A stretch of 16,949 bases of DNA from CAVXAE01 sp044225565 (GTDB lineage Bacteria > Pseudomonadota > Gammaproteobacteria > Steroidobacterales > Steroidobacteraceae). The notes beneath the pieces were generated by a model. It was not told the DNA's origin. It saw only the letters and a program-made list of their open reading frames with translations, and ran no database searches. Location of the stretch: contig JBGAIL010000104.1 of the NCBI GenBank assembly GCA_044225565.1, positions 1 to 16,949 on the forward strand. The letters are read 5' to 3'. Within the stretch, counting starts at the first letter, position 1, and each line of letters opens with the position of its first letter. Positions 7,425 through 13,364 of the stretch are shown here, piece by piece. A program made the position numbers and the translations under genes.

Positions 7425-9191
7425 TCATTTCGGCTGCCCGATCGGCACGTACAGCGCGCTCGGGTGCCGGGCGTCGTGGAAGAGCTTCACGGCCACCGTC
7501 CGCGCGTCTTTCACCGACTCCGCCGCCACCACACCTCCGGTGTTGTAGTTCTTCTCCACGGACATCGAGTTGATGGGGCCGAGCACCAGGCGCAGCCGGC
7601 TGCCGGCCTTCACCTGCCGCGAGACGAAAGTGAACTTGTCGAAGTCATACTGCAGCGGCTCGCGCGTGGCCACCAGTTTCTGCTGCCGCGCGCTCTCCCG
7701 ATACCGCGCCCGCAGGAAGTCGTTGGACAGCAGGATGCTCGAGCCGTCGGCGCCGATCTCGTACACCGAGGCGACGAAATCGGTGTCCGGCTGGTCGATG
7801 GCGATCCAGGCGGAAAGCCTGAAGTAGCCGCTGATCTCGGTACCCTTCTCGAAGGGCGCCGTGTGATAGACGAGCTGCCTGCCGCGCGAGGCGAACACGA
7901 TCTTCTGGTCCACCAGGCTGTCGCCGGCCACTTCCGCCTCGGTGGCGGCGATGCTCACGTCCCGGGGATCGTAGACATAGTGATCGGGCCCGCTCGCGCC
8001 TTCCACCTTCGCTGCCTCGAGCGAGCCGGAAGCGAACACGTCGTTGGCGTTGGACCGCGAGGCCAGATACATCGGGCGGCTCTCGGCGGTCACCGCCTCG
8101 AGGGACGGCGCGTACCGCCACTCTTCCGCGCCCATCACGTAGTACGCCACGGCGGCCTTGAGGAACTCGGGCTTCGGCCCGCCCTGCATCGTCCAGGCGT
8201 ACCAATCCAGATGCAGCTTCGGCAGGTCGACCAGGCTCGCCGGCGCGAATTTCAGGCCGCCGAACTCGGCCTGCGGCGTGCGCGTGCCGGCATGATCCCA
8301 GGGGCCGATCACCAGGTAGTGGCGCGACTTCGCCTCTGCCGAGCCGTATTTCATGTGATCGCGATAGAACTCCATCGCTCCCGGCTGATCCGCGTCGTAG
8401 CTGCCCGTGATGGTGAGGATCGGAATCTGCAGCTTCCCGTACTGCTCCCGGGTCGGGACGTAGGAATCCCAATACGTATCGCGCGAAGGATGCGCGAGCC
8501 ACTCATGGAAGGTGGACGAGGGATTGCCCAGCATCGTGTCCAGATCCTCGAGCGGCCGGCCGTTCTCGAACCATTCGCGGTTGAGGGCGAGCCAGAAGTC
8601 GCCGTCACCGAAGATGCGGTCCTGCGAAGCGCGGCCGCTCGTGAAGGTGAGCCACTGCATCGTGTAGGGATACGAGATGTTGTTGCGGTAGGGAAAGTCG
8701 ACGCCGGGATGCGCGGCGGCGGCCGGCACGATGGTGGCGAGATGCGGCGGCATCTCCTTCGCGGCGGCCCACTGGTCGTAGCCCGCATAGGAGCCGCCCC
8801 ACATCGTCACCTTGCCGTTGCAGTAGGGCTGCTTCGCGAGCCATTCGACCACGTCGTGCCCGTCCTTCGCTTCCTGGAGCATGGGCCGGAAACGTCCGTC
8901 GGAGTTGCCGCGGCCGCGCACGTCCACCGTCAGGAACGCGAGGCCATGCGAGGCGAAATAGATGCCGCGGTCGTGGTAGCTCTGGGATATATAAGGTGTG
9001 AGCGTGAAGATGCACGGCGCGGGCGCTGCCTGCTGGCGCGGCACGTAGGCGGTGGCGTTCAGCTTGATGCCATCCCGCATGGGAATCTTGACGCCCCACT
9101 GGAAGCGCACCTTCGATGCGGCGGGTGGCTCCGCGGCGGCGACCTGGATCGAAAAGAAGGCGGCGAGCGCCGCGGCGGCAATGCGAAACAT
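7425..9191 (-). CDS. CocE/NonD family secreted serine hydrolase (X-Pro dipeptidyl-peptidase fold)
   Basis: Predicted 588-residue periplasmic or secreted acyl- or peptide-hydrolase of the CocE/glutaryl-acylase/X-prolyl dipeptidyl-peptidase S15 group. A signal peptide (1-20, ending QVAAA) is clear. The core has IPMRDGIKLNATAY, VDVRGRGNSDGRF and the nucleophile motif GGSYAGYDQW with Ser134; the likely remaining triad residues are Asp266 (TGSYDADQ) and His300 (GPWDHAG). The C-terminal third (about 350-580) matches the X-Pro dipeptidyl-peptidase C-terminal jelly-roll domain. Length is typical. The start is supported by AAGGGG eight bases upstream, and the gene begins 15 bases after the stop of the PLP enzyme, so they share an operon. 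Members cleave esters, beta-lactam side-chain amides or peptides; the actual substrate is not predictable. The link to fecIRA downstream suggests work on an imported or periplasmic ligand. Confidence 0.92.
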   Translation of the reverse strand: MFRIAAAALAAFFSIQVAAAEPPAASKVRFQWGVKIPMRDGIKLNATAYVPRQQAAPAPCIFTLTPYISQSYHDRGIYFASHGLAFLTVDVRGRGNSDGRFRPMLQEAKDGHDVVEWLAKQPYCNGKVTMWGGSYAGYDQWAAAKEMPPHLATIVPAAAAHPGVDFPYRNNISYPYTMQWLTFTSGRASQDRIFGDGDFWLALNREWFENGRPLEDLDTMLGNPSSTFHEWLAHPSRDTYWDSYVPTREQYGKLQIPILTITGSYDADQPGAMEFYRDHMKYGSAEAKSRHYLVIGPWDHAGTRTPQAEFGGLKFAPASLVDLPKLHLDWYAWTMQGGPKPEFLKAAVAYYVMGAEEWRYAPSLEAVTAESRPMYLASRSNANDVFASGSLEAAKVEGASGPDHYVYDPRDVSIAATEAEVAGDSLVDQKIVFASRGRQLVYHTAPFEKGTEISGYFRLSAWIAIDQPDTDFVASVYEIGADGSSILLSNDFLRARYRESARQQKLVATREPLQYDFDKFTFVSRQVKAGSRLRLVLGPINSMSVEKNYNTGGVVAAESVKDARTVAVKLFHDARHPSALYVPIGQPK

Positions 9192-9206
9192 CCGGATTTC
9201 CCCTTT

Positions 9207-10580
9207 TCAAAGCCCGCCGGCGACGGCGAGCACCTCGGAAACGATGGCCCGCACGTCCGCTTCGGTCGCGCGGTGGTTGACGAAGCAGGCGCGCAGCGCG
9301 AACCTGCCGTGAATCGTCGCATTGGAGATGTAAACGCGGCCGCGCCCGATCACTCCCGGCAGTATGGCGGCGTTGTCCCTGTCTCTGTGCCTGAAACAGA
9401 CGGCGCTCAATTCCACCGGAGCGAGCAGCTCGAGCTGCCGCTCCGAGCGCACCAGGTCCGCGAACAGCCGCGCGTGCTCGAGATCCTTCGCGATGGCGTC
9501 ACGGAAAGCCTTGCGGCCGTGGTACTGCAGGGACATCCAGAGCTTCAGCGCACGGAAACGGCGCGACAGCTCCATCGTTTCGTCGAAGAAGACGTGACCT
9601 TCGATGGGATCGTGGCTCAGGGACTTCGCGTAATCGCCGCTGAAGGCGAACGCCTTGCGCGCCGCCTGCGCGTCCCGGTACAGCAGGCAGCTGCAGTCCA
9701 CCGTCTGGTAGAGCCATTTGTGCGCATCCAGCGAGATCGAATCCGCGAGTGACAGGCCCGCAAACTTCTCCGGCGCGGCGAGCGCAGCCAGAGCGCCATA
9801 GGCGCCGTCCACGTGCATCCAAAGTCCGTGACGTCGTGCGATGGCGGAGACTTCCTGCAGCGGGTCTATGGCGCCTGTGTTCACCGTGCCTGCCGTGGCG
9901 ACCACGGCGATCGGCGTGAGCCCCGCCGCCTTGTCGGCTTCGATCGCGGTTTCCAGCATGTCCGTGCGCATGCGGAATTGATCGTCCACCGGGACGGCGC
10001 GCAGATTGCGGCGCCCGATGCCGAGCATGGCGACGGCCTTCGGCATCGACATGTGCGCCTGCTCCGACATGTACACCGCGCACGGCCGCACGCCCTCTTC
10101 GTTTGCCGGCAGCCGCGACTCTCGCGCCATCGCGAGTGCCATGAGATTGGCAGCGGAGCCGCCACCGCACAGCGTTCCCTTCATGCCTTCGCAGCCGAGC
10201 GCCGAGGCGAGCCAGCCGACCACCGTATGCTCGATGGCCGCGGCTGCGGGACCCGAGCGCCATGCCGTGACGTTCTGGTTGAGCGTGCCGGCCAACAGGT
10301 CCGCGAGCGCGCTCACGGGCTCGCCCGAGCCGAAGACGTACGCGAAGAACTTTCCGCCGGACGGCCGCGAATGCGCCGCGATGGATTCGAAATCCTCCAG
10401 CACGACCGCGCCCCTGCCCGCATCCGCCCAGGGTCTCGAAAAAAGTTCAGTGGTGCGACCACCGTCGGTGCGGGGATACGCCGGGCGCCGCTCGACCTCC
10501 GCCCAGTATTCGTTCGCGAGACGCAGCGCCTCCGTTGAAAGCTCGCGCAGTTGCGCGTCGGTGATCGCGAGCTCGCCCAT
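9207..10580 (-). CDS. Group II PLP-dependent decarboxylase-family enzyme (aromatic-L-amino-acid decarboxylase-like)
   Basis: Predicted 457-residue cytoplasmic fold-type I PLP enzyme of the Pfam pyridoxal_deC type. Visible cofactor residues are the phosphate-binding GGGSAANL (139-146), His176 in SEQAHMS (stacks on the ring in this family), Asp258 in VDGAYG (pairs with the pyridine nitrogen) and Schiff-base Lys288 in LDAHKWLYQ. The start at 10580 is 11 bases after the peptidase stop; no clear ribosome binding site is seen, so translational coupling is likely. A longer frame upstream is a shadow of the peptidase. By manual alignment on the shared RRFRxLK motif (340-346), the position of the loop Tyr332 of animal aromatic amino acid decarboxylase is Phe331 here. 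In plant and insect relatives that change favours oxidative decarboxylation-deamination to aldehydes, so the reaction is uncertain. Substrate unknown. Confidence 0.88.
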   Translation of the reverse strand: MGELAITDAQLRELSTEALRLANEYWAEVERRPAYPRTDGGRTTELFSRPWADAGRGAVVLEDFESIAAHSRPSGGKFFAYVFGSGEPVSALADLLAGTLNQNVTAWRSGPAAAAIEHTVVGWLASALGCEGMKGTLCGGGSAANLMALAMARESRLPANEEGVRPCAVYMSEQAHMSMPKAVAMLGIGRRNLRAVPVDDQFRMRTDMLETAIEADKAAGLTPIAVVATAGTVNTGAIDPLQEVSAIARRHGLWMHVDGAYGALAALAAPEKFAGLSLADSISLDAHKWLYQTVDCSCLLYRDAQAARKAFAFSGDYAKSLSHDPIEGHVFFDETMELSRRFRALKLWMSLQYHGRKAFRDAIAKDLEHARLFADLVRSERQLELLAPVELSAVCFRHRDRDNAAILPGVIGRGRVYISNATIHGRFALRACFVNHRATEADVRAIVSEVLAVAGGL

Positions 10581-10591
10581 GCGCGGCGCCG

Positions 10592-11548
10592 CTACGGCCG
10601 GCCGCCGGGCCGCCACTGCGGCCTGAAGCTCGAGCTCGCGAGCCAGCGCACGGAGTCCACCATGGATTCGATCGCTTCGGTCATGTGGGCGAAGTCGATG
10701 TGCGCGAGATCGTCCGTGGGTTGGTGGTACTCGCGGTGCAGCCCGAAGCTGGACACCGTCTGCGCGATGACGCCGCGGCGGGCAAGCACGATGTTGTCCG
10801 AGCGCATGAAGAAATTCTGATCCGGGTGCGGATCCGCGACCAGCCGCGCGCCGTGGGCCGCGAGCCGTGGTCCCAGATCGCTGCGCTCCCAGCCCGTGAG
10901 CCACAGGGTCTTCGCGGCCACCTTCGGATCCGGCCGCCCGATCATCTCGAACTCGAGATTGGCGATGATGCGCTCGAGCGGCACGGGCGGATGCTCGACC
11001 ACCCATTGCGAGCCGAGCCCGCCCAGCTCTTCGCTGCCGAACAGCACGAACAGCACGGTGCGTTGCAGCCTCTCCCCACGAGCGAGCGCCTCGGCCAGCG
11101 CCAGCACGGCCGTGGTGCCGGAGGCGTCGTCATCCGCGCCGTTGTAGATGCGATCCCCCCCTTCCTTCGCCACGCCGAGGTGGTCCAGGTGCGCGCTGAG
11201 AAGGATGACCTCGGCGGCCCGCTTCGGATCACTGCCGGGCAGCGACGCGAGCACGTTCCACGTGACGGAGGGAGCACCTTTCCCGCTCCTGGGCGGAATC
11301 TGGACGCGCTGCACATATCCGCCGGCGTCGCCCAGTGGGGCGAGGCCGATTCGACGGAATTGCGAGCCGATGTACGTGGCGGCGATCCATTCGTCGCGGG
11401 TGCCGCTGCCCCGCCCGCTCAGGGCGTCGCTCGCCAGGAATTCCATGTGGGCACGGACCAGAGGCTCGGAGATGACGCCAGGGCTTTCGGCAGCGCGAAC
11501 GATGCTCGCGCTGCAGATCAGCGCGGCAAAAATGATGAGGCCGCTCAT
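10592..11548 (-). CDS. Secreted M28-family zinc metallopeptidase
   Basis: Predicted 318-residue aminopeptidase-like enzyme. A signal peptide (about 1-19, ending SIVRA) indicates export. Di-zinc site residues by motif are His120 (LLSAHLDHLG), bridging Asp140 (YNGADDDASG), general base Glu173 and ligand Glu174 (FGSEELGG), Glu201 (NLEFEMIGR, where most relatives have Asp) and His275 (EYHQPTDD). There is no PA domain. The N-terminal motif HMEFLASDALSGRGSGT is typical of the group with periplasmic peptidases. The start at 11548 is chosen because the signal peptide begins there; the frame runs much further upstream but overlaps the divergent gene. First gene of a three-gene operon with the PLP enzyme and the CocE-type hydrolase. 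It likely removes N-terminal residues from peptides or amino-acid conjugates. Confidence 0.92.
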   Translation of the reverse strand: MSGLIIFAALICSASIVRAAESPGVISEPLVRAHMEFLASDALSGRGSGTRDEWIAATYIGSQFRRIGLAPLGDAGGYVQRVQIPPRSGKGAPSVTWNVLASLPGSDPKRAAEVILLSAHLDHLGVAKEGGDRIYNGADDDASGTTAVLALAEALARGERLQRTVLFVLFGSEELGGLGSQWVVEHPPVPLERIIANLEFEMIGRPDPKVAAKTLWLTGWERSDLGPRLAAHGARLVADPHPDQNFFMRSDNIVLARRGVIAQTVSSFGLHREYHQPTDDLAHIDFAHMTEAIESMVDSVRWLASSSFRPQWRPGGRP

Positions 11549-11593
11549 GGCGGCGCATTCTATTATGAAGGCCTGCGCGGAGGCACCCCGACC
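11549..11593. promoter_or_regulatory. 45-base divergent intergenic region
   Basis: Separates the peptidase operon (minus) from the isomerase-like gene (plus). It contains the AT-rich TATTATG (11561-11567), which could be a -10 in either direction (TATTAT on plus, CATAAT on minus), but no matching -35 was seen at proper spacing. The plus-strand gene has GGAGG at 11579-11583. Promoters probably extend into the neighbouring coding sequences. Confidence 0.3.
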
Positions 11594-12229
11594 ATGAAAG
11601 TGTCCTGGGTTTTCGACGTGATCTCGCCCTTCTCCTACCTGGGCATGAGACAGCTGTCCCAACTCCCCGCAGGCACGGAGCTGCAGCGCGTGCCCGTGCT
11701 GTTCGCCAGCCTGCTCAACCATCACGGCATCGTGGGGCCGGCGGAGATCCCCGCGAAGCGGCAGTTCACGTATCGGTTCTGCCTGTGGCGCGCGAGAAAG
11801 ATGGGTGTCGCACTGCGCTTCCCGCCTTCGCATCCGTTCAATCCGCTGATGGCACTGCGGCTCATCATCGCGGCCGGCACCACCGCGCGCGCGGTGGAAA
11901 CCGTGTTTGACGCCGTTTTCCTGCATGGTCGCGACGTCTCGCAGCCCGAGGTCATCGCGGATCTCGCCGGCATGCTCGGCATCGCCGATGCGCAACAGGC
12001 CATAACGAATCCCGCGGTGAAACAAGCGCTGCACGACAACACCTCGTGGGCCATCGAGCGCGGCGTGTTCGGCGTGCCTTCCTTCGTCGTCGGCGACCAG
12101 GTGTTCTGGGGTCACGATGCGTTCGGCATGGTGATGGACTTTCTTGGTGATCCCACGCTGTTCGACGACCCGGAGATGCGGCGCGCAGATCAGCTTCCGG
12201 TGGGCGTCACCCGTCCGCGGAAAATTTGA
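11594..12229 (+). CDS. 2-hydroxychromene-2-carboxylate isomerase / DsbA-family protein
   Basis: Predicted 211-residue cytoplasmic thioredoxin-fold protein of the kappa-GST/NahD group. The opening strand and active-site turn DVISPFSYLG puts Ser11 where HCCA isomerases and kappa GSTs carry the glutathione-activating Ser. The helical insert has HPFNPLMALRL (80-90). The cis-Pro motif GVFGVPSF (157-164, Pro162) and the FWGHDAFGMV segment (171-180) are characteristic. The start has GGAGG ten bases upstream. In naphthalene catabolism this enzyme isomerises 2-hydroxychromene-2-carboxylate, but no other ring-degradation gene is nearby, so it is probably a general glutathione-dependent isomerase or conjugating enzyme. 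It lacks the CXXC motif of disulfide oxidoreductases. Confidence 0.9.
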   Translation: MKVSWVFDVISPFSYLGMRQLSQLPAGTELQRVPVLFASLLNHHGIVGPAEIPAKRQFTYRFCLWRARKMGVALRFPPSHPFNPLMALRLIIAAGTTARAVETVFDAVFLHGRDVSQPEVIADLAGMLGIADAQQAITNPAVKQALHDNTSWAIERGVFGVPSFVVGDQVFWGHDAFGMVMDFLGDPTLFDDPEMRRADQLPVGVTRPRKI

Positions 12230-12422
12230 GTTTCTCCGTCCCGCGCGAACTCAACACGCGGGGTCATCGCGTCTTTTTCACTCGGGCAGATTCGCGGTTG
12301 ATTTGCACGCGTATGCCCACGCGAATCCAGCTGTGCGTGAAGTGTGAAAGAGTCTCAAAAACAGCCGCCTTTCACGCTCAAACGCCTTGCCCATCTGATG
12401 TATATGATCTACAGTCAAATGC
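12230..12422. other. Intergenic region between isomerase and coiled-coil genes
   Basis: 193 bases, more AT-rich than the surroundings. It contains the GC hairpin CCCGCG/CGCGGG with an 11-base loop (12240-12262), followed eight bases later by a T-run (TCTTTTTC) that could be a poor terminator for the upstream gene. A 7-bp inverted repeat GTGAAAG (12344-12350) / CTTTCAC (12369-12375) with an 18-base spacer follows. A -10-like TATGAT sits at 12403-12408 without a good -35. No RNA gene recognised. Confidence 0.35.
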
Positions 12423-12812
12423 ATGAACGCGCTGGCCATCCCGATCCCCGCAATCCGGAGCGACATCGCCCGGCTCGGGGGCCATGGCGGCGGAGGAGAC
12501 GACGTGGAAGCTCGAATCGCAACACTGGAATCGGACGTCCGGCACATCCGTTCGGATGTCTCGGACATCAAGGTCGACCTGCGCAGGCTGGATGACAAGT
12601 TCGAAAGCATGCGCACGGAGTTCTCCGGCCAGATCCAGGACGTCCGCACTGGCCTCTCAGGGCAGATCACTCAGGTCCGCAGCGAGCTCTCCGGGAAATT
12701 CGACGACCTGGCGCGCTCGCTCGCGTCCGCCAAGGTATGGGCAGTGCTGCTTTACGTCAGTCTCGCCGCCACGCTGCTGGGCGTGATGGCGCACGGGTTC
12801 GGCTGGGTGTAG
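12423..12812 (+). CDS. Small membrane-anchored coiled-coil protein (unknown function)
   Basis: Up to 129 residues. After a flexible Gly-rich segment (19-25), residues 28-99 form a charged coiled coil, whose last part is four consecutive 11-residue repeats at 56-66, 67-77, 78-88 and 89-99 (for example FSGQIQDVRTG, LSGQITQVRSE). A single hydrophobic helix (about 104-126) ends the protein, so it is probably tail-anchored with the coil in the cytoplasm, or reversed. The start is unsure: ATG 12423 has no ribosome binding site, while in-frame GTG 12504 (102 residues) has GGAGGAG five bases upstream. The Gly-rich N-terminus looks like that of related hypothetical proteins, so the longer form is kept. 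Function unknown; small coiled-coil proteins of this build are common in proteobacteria and resemble phage XhlA-type proteins only in layout. Confidence 0.7.
   Translation: MNALAIPIPAIRSDIARLGGHGGGGDDVEARIATLESDVRHIRSDVSDIKVDLRRLDDKFESMRTEFSGQIQDVRTGLSGQITQVRSELSGKFDDLARSLASAKVWAVLLYVSLAATLLGVMAHGFGWV
12621..12719 (+). repeat. Three in-frame 33-base repeats (hendecad coil)
   Basis: Three 33-base units encode 11-residue repeats beginning with [F/L]SG[Q/K] (residues 67-99 of the small coiled-coil protein). The first two are the closest; a fourth, more diverged unit (12588-12620) precedes them. The 11-residue period fits a right-handed or straight coiled coil, not a pure heptad coil. Confidence 0.6.
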
Positions 12813-12820
12813 CGTTTCGC

Positions 12821-12851
12821 GGCACGAGGCTTGCGTGCCGGGCACGCAGCC
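12821..12851 (+). promoter_or_regulatory. Overlapping alternative hairpins in the mgtC-type leader
   Basis: GGCACG (12821-12826) can pair with CGTGCC (12834-12839). The same CGTGCC lies inside TGCGTGCC (12832-12839), which pairs with GGCACGCA (12841-12848) and is extended by GGC/GCC around one bulged T (12828-12851). The two pairings exclude each other. The second ends five bases before the ribosome binding site GGAGG (12856-12860). It may be a terminator-like structure of the preceding gene or a leader switch; no T-tract follows. The loop of the longer pairing is formally one base, so the inner pairs would open. Confidence 0.35.
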
Positions 12852-12865
12852 ATCCGGAGGCCGCC

Positions 12866-13345
12866 ATGAGCATCATCATCGAGGAAATCGTCGGCACGCT
12901 GCCGGACACACGTCATCTGGTCCGCGTGGGCTGGCGGCTGCTCGCGGCGCTGATCGTGGGCGCCATCATCGGCTATCAGCGGGAGCGCGCCGGCAAGGCT
13001 GCCGGCCTGCGCACGCACCTGCTGGTGGCGATGGGCACGTCGACGTTCGTCATCTGTGCCATCGAGTACGGCATGCAGAACGATGCGCTGTCGCGCGTGG
13101 TGCAGGGGCTGGTCACGGGCATCGGGTTCCTCGGAACGGGTGCCATCATGAAACGCGAAGGGCCGCAGGAGATCCACGGCATCACCACGGCCGCCGGCAT
13201 CTGGATGACGGCTGCGGTCAGCATCGCCATCGGCATGGGTCAGATCGTACTCGGCCTGATCGGCGCCGTGCTCGCGTGGATCGTGCTCGCGGTGCTCTAC
13301 AAGTTCGAGCCGCGCAACGAAGATGGCCAACGGCACAGCCGCTGA
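12866..13345 (+). CDS. MgtC/SapB family membrane protein
   Basis: Predicted 159-residue inner membrane protein with four to five hydrophobic helices (about 23-37, 50-68, 79-96, 107-124, 126-146). Family signatures are VGAIIGYQRERAGKAAGLRTH (31-51), with the conserved Arg-Glu-Arg, GIGFLGTGAIMK (85-96) and HGITTAAGIW (104-113). The start at 12866 has GGAGG five bases upstream. The soluble C-terminal ACT-like domain of Salmonella MgtC is absent; the protein ends soon after the last helix, as in the short SapB/YhiD-like members. MgtC proteins are linked to growth in low magnesium and to regulation of the F1Fo ATPase, but many members are uncharacterised. It is convergent with the pyruvate carboxylase gene, with 19 bases between the stops. 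Confidence 0.92.
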   Translation: MSIIIEEIVGTLPDTRHLVRVGWRLLAALIVGAIIGYQRERAGKAAGLRTHLLVAMGTSTFVICAIEYGMQNDALSRVVQGLVTGIGFLGTGAIMKREGPQEIHGITTAAGIWMTAAVSIAIGMGQIVLGLIGAVLAWIVLAVLYKFEPRNEDGQRHSR

Positions 13346-13364
13346 GCCGACCCGCTCGCCGCAG

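Noticed and set aside
7464..9752. 762-codon open frame on the plus strand
   Set aside because: It is antisense to the CocE-type hydrolase and the end of the PLP enzyme gene, with His/Arg/Val-rich low-complexity content and no motif; a GC-bias shadow.
11549..12115. N-terminal extension of the M28 peptidase frame
   Set aside because: Antisense to the isomerase-like gene, and the signal peptide starts at 11548, which marks the true start.
12240..12278. GC hairpin followed by a T-run as terminator of the isomerase-like gene
   Set aside because: The stem is only six pairs and the T-run begins eight bases after it, so it does not meet the usual intrinsic terminator layout.
12403..12408. TATGAT as the -10 of a sigma-70 promoter for the coiled-coil gene
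   Set aside because: No -35 match at 16-18 bases upstream; TTGCCC at 12387-12392 is only ten bases away.
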